Assembly: GCA_963818855.1 (NCBI GenBank)
Contig: CAWFUH010000012.1
Coordinates: 248,001-312,000 of the forward strand
DNA length: 64,000 bases
Source: Bog-159 sp963818855
GTDB lineage: Bacteria; Acidobacteriota; Terriglobia; Bryobacterales; Bryobacteraceae
Reading direction: 5' to 3'
Positions 7,016 to 15,973 of the stretch are shown here, piece after piece. How positions within the stretch are numbered: the first letter of the stretch is position 1; each line of letters opens with the position of its first letter. The notes below the pieces were generated by a model. The model did no database searches, was not told where the DNA came from, and worked only from the letters and a program-made list of their open reading frames with translations. The translations under genes were made by a program, and so were the position numbers.

Positions 7016-8093
7016 CTGGAGTATCCCGCCGACCATGCACGCGGCTGTGTACAAAGGCCAGAGTGTCGTTAGCGTGGAGCAGGTTCCCATTCCTGAGATC
7101 GGCCCCGGCGAGATGCTGGTGCGTGTGGAAGCCTGTGGCATCTGCCATACCGATCTGAAGAAAATTGAATACAACCTTCTGGCACCTCCACGCATCTATG
7201 GACATGAGACGGCTGGAGTAGTGGTGCGCGCGGGGCGAGAAGTGTGCCGTTTCGTGCCGGGCGATCGCGTCGTCGTGTTTCACCACATTCCGTGCAGGAA
7301 CTGTTTCTATTGCCAGCGGAAACTGTATGCGCAATGTCCCGTGTACAAGAAGGTCGGAGTGACTGCCGGTTTTGAACCGGCCGGGGGTGGTTTCTCTCAG
7401 TATGTGCGGGTCATGGACTGGATTGTCGAGAACGGCGTGGAAAAGATACCGGATGGTGTTTCCTTCGAGCGCGCCAGTTTCGTTGAGCCGGTCAACACCT
7501 GTTTGAAGGCTGTGGTCGAATGCGCGCCGCAACCGGGTGAAACCGCGTTAGTAATCGGCCAGGGACCCATCGGTCTGTTATTCACCATGCTGCTCGGCCG
7601 CACCGGGGCAACAATTGTAACAACCGACACCATTGCCGCGCGGCGCGAGCTTTCCCGCCGCTGCGGCGCCCAGGAAGCCTTAGATCCGCGCGAGACGAAC
7701 GTGGAAGCGGAGGTCCGCCGGCTGACGGACCAACGCGGCGCGGATCTCGTAATTGTAGCGGCGTCGGTGCCGGGCATTGCGGAGGAGGCTATCCGCTTCT
7801 CGCGTCCGGGTGCGCGCATTCTGTTGTTTGCACAAACGTCCGAAACCGAGCGCGTGGAGGTTTCCGGCGCATCGATCTGCGTGGGTGAGCGCAGTCTGTT
7901 CGGATGCTATAGCGCTTCCGTGGATTTGCAGAAAGAATCCGCGGAACTGGTGTTCAGCGGGGCTTTGCCCGTGGAGGAACTCATCTCCCACCGGGTGCCC
8001 CTCGTTAAAATACGTTCAGGATTCGATTTAGCGTTGCATCCCGGTCCCGAATCGTTGAAAATTATCGTTCAGCCACAGAGGTGGACACAGTGA
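6996..8093 (+). CDS. zinc-dependent alcohol dehydrogenase in the hopanoid operon
   Basis: A 365-residue medium-chain dehydrogenase/reductase. Catalytic zinc ligands lie in EACGICHTD and GHETAG, the structural zinc site in CRNCFYCQRKLYAQC, and the nucleotide-binding motif in VIGQGPIGLL. The TTG start at 6996 has a strong Shine-Dalgarno sequence (AGGAG, six bases away); an ATG at 7035 is the alternative, with a poor site. The end overlaps the next dehydrogenase gene. Placement between hpnG and hpnC suggests an alcohol/aldehyde step on the hopanoid side chain or on a precursor, but the substrate is inference. Confidence 0.85.
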   Translation: MPVADSDWSIPPTMHAAVYKGQSVVSVEQVPIPEIGPGEMLVRVEACGICHTDLKKIEYNLLAPPRIYGHETAGVVVRAGREVCRFVPGDRVVVFHHIPCRNCFYCQRKLYAQCPVYKKVGVTAGFEPAGGGFSQYVRVMDWIVENGVEKIPDGVSFERASFVEPVNTCLKAVVECAPQPGETALVIGQGPIGLLFTMLLGRTGATIVTTDTIAARRELSRRCGAQEALDPRETNVEAEVRRLTDQRGADLVIVAASVPGIAEEAIRFSRPGARILLFAQTSETERVEVSGASICVGERSLFGCYSASVDLQKESAELVFSGALPVEELISHRVPLVKIRSGFDLALHPGPESLKIIVQPQRWTQ

Positions 8094-9130
8094 AAACTCA
8101 CATGATGGCCGCCGTGCTCTATGGCAAGGAACACTTGCAGGTAGAGCCGGTGTCCATTCCTACTATCGACGATGGCGACATTCTGGTTCAAGTTAAGGTG
8201 GCACTGACCTGCGGCACCGACGTTAAAGTTTTCCGCCGTGGTTACCACGCGCGCATGATTGTGCCGCCCGCCGTGTTTGGACATGAACTGGCGGGCGACG
8301 TGGTGGCCGTAGGGCGGGATGTGAAGGCTTTCGCGCCAGGCCAACGCGTGGTGGCGGCTAATTCCGCGCCTTGCGAGGAGTGCTTCTTCTGCCGCCGCGG
8401 GCTGCAAAACCTTTGCGAGGACCTCTTGTTCAATAACGGCGCGTATGCGGAGTACATTCGCATTCCGGCGCGTATCGTGGAACGCAACACTTACTTGATT
8501 CCGCAGGATGTCAGTTATCATGACGCGGCGTTGATTGAACCGCTGGCCTGCGTGTTGAAGGGCTTTGAGGAGACCAACCCACGGCCGGGCGACACCATCG
8601 CCATATTAGGCCTGGGTCCCATCGGACTGATGTTTGTGCGGCTGGCCAGCCTGTATGGGTGCCGCGTGATCGCCATCGGCCGGCGCCGCACGCAGCTCGA
8701 TCGCGCCGAGGCCATGGGAGCGCACGAATTGGTGCGCGCCGATCAGCACGCTAATACCGTCGAGGCCGTACGCAATCTTACCGGCGGCCGCGGGGCCGAT
8801 ATCGCCGTGGAAGCGGTGGGCAAGCCCGAGACATGGCATTGGGTGCTCGATATGGTGCGGCGCGGCGGGACGCTCAACTTCTTTGGCGGCTGCCCCAACG
8901 AAAGCCGGGTGATGTTCGACACCAACCTGCTGCACTACTCCGAGATCACCTGCAAGGCCAGCTTCCATCACACGCCCGCATACATCCGCAAAGCGCTCGA
9001 CCTGGTGACCCGCGGCGACATCACCTCGCGCGATTTCGTCAACAGCGAGGAGCCGCTGGCCAACTTGCTGGAAGTGATGCGCCACCTGATGAGCCACAAC
9101 GGCCATCTGAAGACGGCCATAATCCCGTGA
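8090..9130 (+). CDS. second zinc-dependent alcohol dehydrogenase in the hopanoid operon
   Basis: A 346-residue paralog-like medium-chain dehydrogenase with LTCGTDVK, GHELAGDV, the structural zinc cluster CEECFFCRRGLQNLC and the Rossmann motif LGLGPIGLM. It resembles sorbitol/threonine dehydrogenase-type enzymes. GTG 8090 overlaps the upstream stop as GTGA, the usual coupling arrangement; GTG 8081 or ATG 8102 are possible starts. Two adjacent dehydrogenases with low identity may form a heteromer or act in sequence. The hopanoid role is inferred from position only. Confidence 0.83.
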   Translation: MKTHMMAAVLYGKEHLQVEPVSIPTIDDGDILVQVKVALTCGTDVKVFRRGYHARMIVPPAVFGHELAGDVVAVGRDVKAFAPGQRVVAANSAPCEECFFCRRGLQNLCEDLLFNNGAYAEYIRIPARIVERNTYLIPQDVSYHDAALIEPLACVLKGFEETNPRPGDTIAILGLGPIGLMFVRLASLYGCRVIAIGRRRTQLDRAEAMGAHELVRADQHANTVEAVRNLTGGRGADIAVEAVGKPETWHWVLDMVRRGGTLNFFGGCPNESRVMFDTNLLHYSEITCKASFHHTPAYIRKALDLVTRGDITSRDFVNSEEPLANLLEVMRHLMSHNGHLKTAIIP

Positions 9131-9136
9131 TCGGCA

Positions 9137-9227
9137 GTGGGGCAGGCGTCCACGCCTGCGGCGGGTCTCCAGACCCGCGGCTTGGCGGGACGTGGACGTC
9201 CCGCGCAGGACTGGAGTCCTGCCCCAC
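9137..9227 (+). repeat. modular TCCA/TGGA hairpin repeat before hpnC
   Basis: Four palindromes: GCAGGCGTCCACGCCTGC (9142-9159), GCGGGTCTCCAGACCCGC (9161-9178), GCGGGACGTGGACGTCCCGC (9185-9204) and GCAGGACTGGAGTCCTGC (9205-9222). They are bounded by GTGGGGC and GCCCCAC. The order of modules parallels the copy at 5281-5368 while stems 1-3 differ. It ends three bases before the hpnC start. Confidence 0.9.
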
Positions 9228-9230
9228 ATC

Positions 9231-10160
9231 ATGACTCGTCTTGCACCCAAAGACTACATCCGATCCGCCGAAGCGGCGGCCGTCCGTTACACCATCGCCG
9301 AAGCCGAAGCCTACACCCGCTGGCTTGCCACCCATCATTACGAGAATTTCCAGGTGGTCAGCTTTCTCCTACCCAAGCGCCTGCACCAGGATTTCTACAA
9401 CGTCTACGCCTACTGCCGCTGGGCCGACGATCTGGGCGATGAAATGGGATCGCCGGCCGAAAGCCTGCGCCTGTTGGCCTGGTGGCGCGAGCAGCTTCGA
9501 GCCATGTACGCAGGCGAAGCCACCCACCCCGTCTTCGTGGCGCTGCGCGGCACGGTGACGCGCCACGCCATCCCGCAAGAGCCGTTTGCGGATTTGATCC
9601 ACGCATTCGAGCAGGATCAGACTGTCACCCGCTATGCCACCTGGGACGATGTGTACGGGTATTGCCGCTACTCCGCGAATCCGGTGGGACGCCTGGTGCT
9701 CTATCTTTGCGGCTACTCCGATCGGGAGCGGCAGCGCCTCTCCGACGCCACCTGTACGGCGCTGCAACTCGCCAATTTCTGGCAGGACGTCGCCGTCGAT
9801 CTGGAAAAGGATCGCGTGTACATTCCGCTCGAAGTGTTGGCGCGGCACGGCTACACGCTTGAGGATCTTTACGCGCGGCGCATGACGCCGGCTTTCCGCG
9901 AAGTCATGCGCGAGATCGTGGCGCGCGCGCGGGAATTGTTCGTGGAAGGCTTGCCGCTCCCTGCAATGGTAGACCGGCGTTTGGCGCTGGATATCGATCT
10001 GTTTAGCCGCGGCGGCCTGCGCGTGCTCGACAAGATCGCGGAGCAGGATTATAACGTGCTATCGCGGCGGCCGGCCATCACCAGGGCCGAACGCGTCTGG
10101 CTGCTGCTCGGTTCGCTGGCGCGCGTAGCCATCCCCCGAGCCACGCCGCGAGCGGCGTAA
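9231..10160 (+). CDS. hpnC: hydroxysqualene synthase HpnC
   Basis: A 309-residue trans-isoprenyl diphosphate synthase of the squalene/phytoene synthase family. It has the two aspartate-rich metal-binding motifs, DDLGD (66-70) and DVAVD (186-190) followed by LEKDRVYIP. HpnC converts presqualene diphosphate to hydroxysqualene in the HpnCDE route to squalene. ATG 9231 lies just after the palindromic repeat; a longer frame from 9192 translates repeat DNA and is rejected. hpnD follows with no gap. Confidence 0.92.
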   Translation: MTRLAPKDYIRSAEAAAVRYTIAEAEAYTRWLATHHYENFQVVSFLLPKRLHQDFYNVYAYCRWADDLGDEMGSPAESLRLLAWWREQLRAMYAGEATHPVFVALRGTVTRHAIPQEPFADLIHAFEQDQTVTRYATWDDVYGYCRYSANPVGRLVLYLCGYSDRERQRLSDATCTALQLANFWQDVAVDLEKDRVYIPLEVLARHGYTLEDLYARRMTPAFREVMREIVARARELFVEGLPLPAMVDRRLALDIDLFSRGGLRVLDKIAEQDYNVLSRRPAITRAERVWLLLGSLARVAIPRATPRAA

Positions 10161-11003
10161 ATGACCGCGCTTGACGATTCCTACGCCTACTGCCGCCGCG
10201 TGGCGCGCGCCCGCGCCCGCAATTTCTACTACTCGTTTGTGCTCCTGGCGCGCCCGCAACGGAACGCCATGTGCGCCGTCTATGCGTTCATGCGCCATTC
10301 GGACGATTTGAGCGATGAACCCGGAGCCAACCAGGCTGCGCTCGAACAATGGCGCGGGGCGCTCGATGACGCGCTGGCGGGCCACTGCGAGCGAAATCCC
10401 ATGCTGCCCGCCTTTCACGATACGGTGACGCGCTATCAGATTCCGCCGCGCTATTTCCACGAGATGATCGATGGCGTGGCCTCCGACCTGGAACCGCGTC
10501 GCTTCGAAACCTTCGATCAGTTGTACCGCTATTGTTACCAGGTGGCCTCCACGGCCGGCTTAGCCACCATCCATATCCTTGGTTTCGATTCGCCGGAAGC
10601 GCTGCCGCTGGCCGAGCAGTGCGGCATTGCATTTCAACTGACCAATATCCTGCGCGATATCCGTGAGGATGCCGCGCGCGGCCGCATCTATCTGCCCGCT
10701 GGAGACCTGGCCCATTTTGGCGTGAGCGAAGACGACATTCGCGCCGGCCTGCGTACGCCGGAATTCATCGATCTGATGGATTTCGAAACCGATCGCGCGC
10801 GCCGGTATTATAAGGAATCCCGGCCGCTGCTACACTTCATCGACCGCCGGGGCCGCGCCTCGCTGGCCGCACTCGTCTCCATCTACTCCCGTTTGCTCGA
10901 CCGCATCGAACGCAGCAACTACGACGTGTTTGCCCGCCGCATTTCGCTCCCGGCCGCGGAAAAATCCTGGATCGTGCTGCGCGCGCTGTGGGGCCGCGAA
11001 TGA
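10161..11003 (+). CDS. hpnD: presqualene diphosphate synthase HpnD
   Basis: A 280-residue squalene/phytoene synthase-family protein with DDLSD (48-52) and DIRED (166-170) followed by AARGRIYLP. It condenses two farnesyl diphosphates to presqualene diphosphate, the substrate of HpnC. It starts immediately after the hpnC TAA and its TGA overlaps the next start. No HpnE (the flavoprotein finishing squalene) is seen in the operon. Confidence 0.93.
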   Translation: MTALDDSYAYCRRVARARARNFYYSFVLLARPQRNAMCAVYAFMRHSDDLSDEPGANQAALEQWRGALDDALAGHCERNPMLPAFHDTVTRYQIPPRYFHEMIDGVASDLEPRRFETFDQLYRYCYQVASTAGLATIHILGFDSPEALPLAEQCGIAFQLTNILRDIREDAARGRIYLPAGDLAHFGVSEDDIRAGLRTPEFIDLMDFETDRARRYYKESRPLLHFIDRRGRASLAALVSIYSRLLDRIERSNYDVFARRISLPAAEKSWIVLRALWGRE

Positions 11004-12133
11004 CCACGCTTTCGCGCCGCGAGTTGCTGATCGCCGCGTCTCTGTGGATGGCCGGCTGCGCCGCGCGCCGCACCGCCCTGACGCAGCCCGCTCCAACTTC
11101 ACTGGCCCGCGTGCGCGTGGCGCCGGAGCGGGTGATTCGGACCATTGTCGGACTGCGCCCGTTCCGCCCGTCGGGCTTCGTGGTGCGCGGCGAGAAACTG
11201 AACGATAAACTGCTGATCCACAATTATGGCCACGGTGGGGCGGGCATCACGCTCTCGTGGGGCACGGCGCAACTCGCGGTCACCGAAGCGGCGCAGGCCG
11301 AGACGCGGGTGGCGGCGGTGATCGGATGCGGCGTGGTCGGGCTCTCCACCGCGCGTCTGCTACAGCAGCGCGGCTACGCCGTCACCATCTACGCGAAGGC
11401 CATCCCGCCGGACACCACTTCGAACATCGCCGGCGGACTGTGGAGCCCGGTCACCGTCTTCGACCACGAACGGATTACACCCGAATTTCGACGCCAGTTC
11501 GGGGAGGCCGGCCGCTTCGCCTTCCGCCGCTATCAATCGCTGGTCGGCGACGCCTACGGCGTGCGCTGGCTGCCCGTATATTCGTTGTCTCGCGATTCCG
11601 CCTACCAGCCGCCGCCGCCCGAAAGCGCGTATCGCGAGATCGATCCGCTTTTTCCGGATGCCCGCCAGCTTCGGCCGATCGAGCACTGCTTCGACGTGCC
11701 CTACGTCTACCGGCGCTACTCGATGCTGATTGAACCGGCCATCTACCTGAACGCGCTGCTGCGGGATTTCCTGATCGCTCGCGGAGAGCTGGTCGTCCGG
11801 GAATTCCGCGACACGCCCGACCTCGCATCGTTGCGCGAGCCGCTCCTTTTCAATTGCACCGGCTTGGGCGCGCGCGAGCTTTTCCACGATGACGAACTGA
11901 CGCCCATCCGCGGGCAGCTATCTTTTCTGCTGCCGCAGCCGGAGATCGATTATATGACTATCGGTCCGGGCGACATCTACATGTTTCCGCGCCGCGATGG
12001 AGTGCTGCTCGGCGGCACGCACGAGCGCGGCGTGTGGGATACGCAGATAGATCCGGCGGCCGCCGATCGTATCCTACGCGAGAACGCGGCCGTCTTCAAT
12101 GCCATGCGGGCGCCCGTGCGGCACAATGGATAA
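11000..12133 (+). CDS. exported FAD oxidase of the D-amino-acid oxidase family with permuted domain order
   Basis: A 377-residue protein starting at ATG 11000 (ATGA overlap with hpnD). The N-terminus MTTLSRRELLIAASLWMAGC has a twin-arginine-like RR and a lipobox ending in Cys20, so it is probably a lipoprotein. The GLRPFRPSGF and HNYGHGGAGITLSWGTA motifs (about residues 51-60 and 74-90), which normally end D-amino-acid oxidases, come before the FAD-binding VIGCGVVGLS (108-117), which normally begins them. The C-terminus ends where a standard enzyme would enter GLRP. This looks like a natural circular permutation. The substrate is unknown. It is not an HpnE type, so its place at the end of the hopanoid operon is unexplained. 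Confidence 0.75.
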   Translation: MTTLSRRELLIAASLWMAGCAARRTALTQPAPTSLARVRVAPERVIRTIVGLRPFRPSGFVVRGEKLNDKLLIHNYGHGGAGITLSWGTAQLAVTEAAQAETRVAAVIGCGVVGLSTARLLQQRGYAVTIYAKAIPPDTTSNIAGGLWSPVTVFDHERITPEFRRQFGEAGRFAFRRYQSLVGDAYGVRWLPVYSLSRDSAYQPPPPESAYREIDPLFPDARQLRPIEHCFDVPYVYRRYSMLIEPAIYLNALLRDFLIARGELVVREFRDTPDLASLREPLLFNCTGLGARELFHDDELTPIRGQLSFLLPQPEIDYMTIGPGDIYMFPRRDGVLLGGTHERGVWDTQIDPAAADRILRENAAVFNAMRAPVRHNG

Positions 12134-12142
12134 CTGCTGTCA

Positions 12143-13537
12143 TTAAAACTCGCACAAACAGTGCCCGCGGCGGAAATACGAAACCATCCCGTCTTCACTG
12201 ACCTTGAGTACGGCACCAAAATGCGATGCCGCCAGGGCCGCGGCGGTCCGGCTCCCCTCGCCGGGATTGGATGCTCCCGCGATCGAGTTCTGCAGGATGG
12301 CCCCAAACGCAAGCAGATTGGCGTCCTGGTCCAGAACGATCGCGCCATCGATTCTTGCCACGGACTCCAGAACCGAGGGGCACAGCCGCAATGCATCCTG
12401 ATCGCGCAAGAGATAATGAAACCGCCGCTTAACGAGGCTCTCGGCACCGGCCTCGGATGGATCGGTGCGCAGCAAGTCCTCGGCCGAGATCAATTGATCG
12501 ACCCGCGCGGCATCGTCCAGGACCACGAAAAGCGCGCCGCGCCGGTCCTCGGCAAGATCCAATGCGACCGTGAACAGGCGGTGCGCAAGCGACTCGTTGC
12601 GGATAGCTTCGCTCCACAATCCGTAGCACGCGGCTGCGTTGGCCAGGTGCCAGCGGCCATCCCGGAACGTAAACACTTGCTCGCCTCCCGCGAATACCTT
12701 AATTTCGCCGTAGGCTGTGAGAATCATGCAAATGTGGCCACCGCACAAAGTGGCCCGGCTGTGGAACTGGTATCGTGCGGCAACGGGCGCCGGCAGTTCG
12801 AAGTTGCGATAAGGGTCGGCCCACGCCTCTACATCAACCAGCTCCACCAAAAGACCTTCCGCGTTTACCAACGCCACCGTTTTCAATCCGTCCGACAGCC
12901 GGTGGAAGCTGCGCGTGGTAGTCAGATCGCTGGAGTAGCGCAGGGCGCCTTCGGGCAGCGAAGGCAGCGCATGGCAGGCGTCCGGGTGTGAGCCGAAAAG
13001 AATTACGCCGGTCGAGATGCGGCGGTTCTCGTAGGTCGACATAGCGCTCAGCCGCAGCACCTCAATCGCGTTGGCGATCTTATCCGGTATCCTGGACGCC
13101 TCCTCCGGGTCGCGGTATGCCCTTGAATCGAGGAAAGCAGATACATAGCGGTCCTCCGGCAGTCCGCGAAAGAGGTGCGCGCTCTCCGCCGACAAAACCG
13201 GGTGAAAGGCTAATTGGTAGCGAATGGAGAGCACCCGGCCAATGCTCTTCACCAGGCGCACCTGGCCGTCGGTAAAGGCGCCTTGGCGGTCTCTGACCCG
13301 ATAGCGATAACCCAGCCAATCGAACTCGATCACGCCGGGTGCCGAATCGTGGCAGGTGAGTACCGCATCCGTATTCGCCAGGGTGCTTAGGACTTCCATC
13401 TCCACCGTAGGCATGAAGTACTCGATGCCCTGTTCCAGCAGTTGGCGGAAGACCGTATCCAGAATTCGGGTGACGCCGCCCAAGGTGTGATCGGCGGAAT
13501 CAGGCTTCGGGTCGATGGCGTCCACAATCACTCTCAC
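12143..13537 (-). CDS. diadenylate-cyclase (DAC/DisA_N)-like protein with N-terminal sensor region
   Basis: A 464-residue soluble protein. The C-terminal 120 residues read RIDGAIVLDQDANLLAFGAIL, then a GSRTAAAL segment, then VLKVSEDGMVSYFRRG. This is the layout of DisA_N/DAC nucleotide cyclase domains (DGA, GA(I/M)L, RHRAA, VSEE). The RHR triplet is replaced by GSR with RTAA, so cyclic di-AMP synthesis is doubtful; it may bind nucleotide or make another product. The N-terminal 330 residues are not recognised but resemble the sensor regions fused to divergent DAC domains. It is convergent with the hopanoid operon, with a gap of nine bases. Confidence 0.6.
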   Translation of the reverse strand: MRVIVDAIDPKPDSADHTLGGVTRILDTVFRQLLEQGIEYFMPTVEMEVLSTLANTDAVLTCHDSAPGVIEFDWLGYRYRVRDRQGAFTDGQVRLVKSIGRVLSIRYQLAFHPVLSAESAHLFRGLPEDRYVSAFLDSRAYRDPEEASRIPDKIANAIEVLRLSAMSTYENRRISTGVILFGSHPDACHALPSLPEGALRYSSDLTTTRSFHRLSDGLKTVALVNAEGLLVELVDVEAWADPYRNFELPAPVAARYQFHSRATLCGGHICMILTAYGEIKVFAGGEQVFTFRDGRWHLANAAACYGLWSEAIRNESLAHRLFTVALDLAEDRRGALFVVLDDAARVDQLISAEDLLRTDPSEAGAESLVKRRFHYLLRDQDALRLCPSVLESVARIDGAIVLDQDANLLAFGAILQNSIAGASNPGEGSRTAAALAASHFGAVLKVSEDGMVSYFRRGHCLCEF

Positions 13538-13693
13538 TTAGTGATGCATGGCGGGGGATGGAGGATGCTGCTGGAAACCGCCGGCAGTTCGGAATGTAGT
13601 ATTTGACTTGCCCGCCTCCGCACCGCGCCACGCCTCAGCCGGTTAGCAGGTTGCTCTCGTTCCCCACGTTTCCAATACGCCGGATGCGATAAT

Positions 13694-14881
13694 GTGGTCG
13701 TGAACCGGCTCCTGTTGCTCCCGTTCCTTTCTACAGTCTTGTGCGCCGCCGAGATCAGCACCGGAGCCATGCTCGGCCCGCATTACGATCAGCGCGCGTT
13801 CTACGTCCGCAGCGGCGTATTCTCGAATCCGTTCGATGGCTGGCAAAAGACCTACAGCGGCCCCGCTTACCGGCCCGAAGCGCAAGGCAAGCTGATGAAT
13901 GTCCGGCTGGCCAACGCCCTTTTTCTCGATGAGTGGATGCACGAGCGCATTTTCGACCCTGAGTTCAATACCGATGCCGTCATCCAGGCGCTGGATTTCT
14001 ACAAGAGCCACGGCGTGCTCATGATCAACGTGAGCCTGCAGGGCGCGCAGGCCGGATACGATAAATCCATCAACGGGATCGATCGCGATACCGCCTATCG
14101 CCTGGGCCCGGCCAGGGGCGCTTACGTGAGCGCGTTCCGGCCGGATGGTTCACTGAAGCCGGATTGGCTGGCGCGCCTGGAACGCCTGCTGCGCGCCGCC
14201 GATCAGCGCGGCATGTTCGTGAACCTGTCGTATTTCTATCACGGCCAGTCGGGACTCTTCCAATCCACCGGCGCCATACACACCGCCGCCGCCACGATCA
14301 CCGCATGGCTGATCGCGCACGAGTTCCGCAACATTATCGTAGATGTAGCCAATGAGTACGATCTGCCCGGACCGCAGTGGGGAGAATACATTCCGCAGAA
14401 CATCATTCCGCTGATCGACGAAGTGCGCCAATGTTTCAAGCACAGCAACTTTGTTCTGCCCATCGGCACTTCGAGCGATGGGCACATGCGTTATCCGCAG
14501 TCGCTGCAGGGCCAGGTGGATGTGCTACTGATCCACGGCGACGGCCGCGACCCGCAAGAGAAAGGCCGCCGCGTGGCCGAATTGAAGAACGCCGACCGTC
14601 CGGTCCTGATGACGGAAGATGACAATGGCCGCGCTACTACGCTCGAGCACCTGGCGGGCGACCTGGCCAGTTGCGACATCTTCTTTCATGGGGCCGAGGG
14701 CTGGGGATACCTGCCCTGGATGCAGGCGCAGCGTTTCCCTTTTCGCTATCTGCCTGCCGCGACGGCCGAGGTGCGCGATGACATGCCGGAAAAAGAGCGC
14801 GACATGGCTTATTTCCATGCCGTGCTGGACCACATCGCGGCGCTCACGTTAAGCCATCCACCCGAGGAGGGCGGGTCGTGA
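13694..14881 (+). CDS. secreted glycoside-hydrolase-like TIM-barrel protein
   Basis: A 395-residue protein starting at GTG 13694 with a signal peptide (RLLLLPFLSTVLCAAE). The pattern resembles clan A glycoside hydrolases: VNLSYFYHGQ, then IIVDVANEYD (Glu221 as candidate acid/base, preceded by Asn), then VLMTEDDNG (Glu308 as candidate nucleophile). The family cannot be named with confidence. The stop overlaps a dehydrogenase start (GTGA at 14878-14881), suggesting the two act on the same carbohydrate. Its promoter region is shared with the divergent DAC-like gene. Confidence 0.6.
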   Translation: MVVNRLLLLPFLSTVLCAAEISTGAMLGPHYDQRAFYVRSGVFSNPFDGWQKTYSGPAYRPEAQGKLMNVRLANALFLDEWMHERIFDPEFNTDAVIQALDFYKSHGVLMINVSLQGAQAGYDKSINGIDRDTAYRLGPARGAYVSAFRPDGSLKPDWLARLERLLRAADQRGMFVNLSYFYHGQSGLFQSTGAIHTAAATITAWLIAHEFRNIIVDVANEYDLPGPQWGEYIPQNIIPLIDEVRQCFKHSNFVLPIGTSSDGHMRYPQSLQGQVDVLLIHGDGRDPQEKGRRVAELKNADRPVLMTEDDNGRATTLEHLAGDLASCDIFFHGAEGWGYLPWMQAQRFPFRYLPAATAEVRDDMPEKERDMAYFHAVLDHIAALTLSHPPEEGGS

Positions 14882-15915
14882 ACACACGCATCGCGGAGCT
14901 TTGCGGCTTGCGTCAATTTCGCCTGTTGAACGCGGCACTGTCCGATCCCGGGCCGGGCGAAGTGCAGGTGCGAATTGACGCGGTCGGCATCTGCGGCTCC
15001 GACCTGCATTCCTACGCCGATGGCGGCGTGGGCGATACGCCGTGCCGGTATCCCATGGTGCTGGGGCACGAACCGGCGGGCGTAGTGATGAAGACCGGCG
15101 CGGGCGTGACCGGCTGGAGTGCGGGGGACCGCGCGGCGTTCGAGCCGGCTATTTATTGCTACCACTGCGAGTTCTGCCGGTCGGGCCATCACAACGTGTG
15201 CGCCAGTATCCGTTTTATGAGCATGCAGCCCGATCCCGGATTTTTCCGCGACTATGCCAACATTCCGGCCGGGAACCTGATCGCCATTCCGCCCGGTTTG
15301 AGCCTGCCCGATGCGACCATCATCGAGCCGCTGGCGGTGGTAGTGCACTCCATGCGGTTCGTGGCGCTGAGCCTGGGGGAGACTGTCGCGGTATTCGGCG
15401 CCGGACCTATCGGGCTGATGACCGTCATCTGCCTGAAACTGGCGGGAGCCGGCAGAGTCTGGTGTATCGAGCCGGTGGCCGCGCGCCGCGAACTGGCCCG
15501 GCAGGCCGGCGCCGATGCCGTGCTCGATCCCAATGATATCGACCCCTCGCGCGAGATTTTGCGCGATACGGGCGGCCGCGGTGTGGATGTCGCCATCGAT
15601 TGCGCCGCCATTGCCGGCACCACGAATCACTGCCTGCGTGCGGTGCGCAACGCGGGTCGGGTGGTCATCACCGGGATTGCGGTGGAGCGGGAAGTGCCCC
15701 TGGAATTCTCGCCGATGCGCCGCAAAGAGCTGGTCATCTACACGGTGCGGCGCTCGAATCACGATTCGGAGACCGCGCGCGAGATGCTGGTTGCCAATCT
15801 GGGACGATTTGCCGCGATGATCACGCATACGCGGCCGCTGGAGCATATTGCGGAGGCGTTCGATCAGGTGGTGAACCGTGCGGATGGCGTGGGCAAGCTG
15901 GTCATCACGCAATAA
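14878..15915 (+). CDS. zinc-dependent polyol/sugar dehydrogenase (MDR family)
   Basis: A 345-residue medium-chain dehydrogenase with catalytic zinc motifs GICGSDLH and GHEPAGVV, structural zinc cysteines (CYHCEFCRSGHHNVC) and FGAGPIGLM for NAD binding. It is closest in look to sorbitol/threonine/galactitol-phosphate dehydrogenases. It is translationally coupled to the upstream glycosidase-like gene. The exact substrate cannot be told. Confidence 0.82.
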   Translation: MNTRIAELCGLRQFRLLNAALSDPGPGEVQVRIDAVGICGSDLHSYADGGVGDTPCRYPMVLGHEPAGVVMKTGAGVTGWSAGDRAAFEPAIYCYHCEFCRSGHHNVCASIRFMSMQPDPGFFRDYANIPAGNLIAIPPGLSLPDATIIEPLAVVVHSMRFVALSLGETVAVFGAGPIGLMTVICLKLAGAGRVWCIEPVAARRELARQAGADAVLDPNDIDPSREILRDTGGRGVDVAIDCAAIAGTTNHCLRAVRNAGRVVITGIAVEREVPLEFSPMRRKELVIYTVRRSNHDSETAREMLVANLGRFAAMITHTRPLEHIAEAFDQVVNRADGVGKLVITQ

Positions 15916-15920
15916 GTTTT

Positions 15921-15945
15921 GTGGGGCGGCCTCGGCCTGCCCCAC
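15921..15945 (+). repeat. minimal copy of the GTGGGGC...GCCCCAC repeat
   Basis: Contains only the outer ends with a short GGCCTCGGCC core, between a dehydrogenase stop and the S9 peptidase gene. It may be an empty or collapsed version of the modular elements at 5281 and 9137. Confidence 0.6.
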
Positions 15946-15973
15946 TGCATCAGTCCCGCTGTAATCTATAGGG

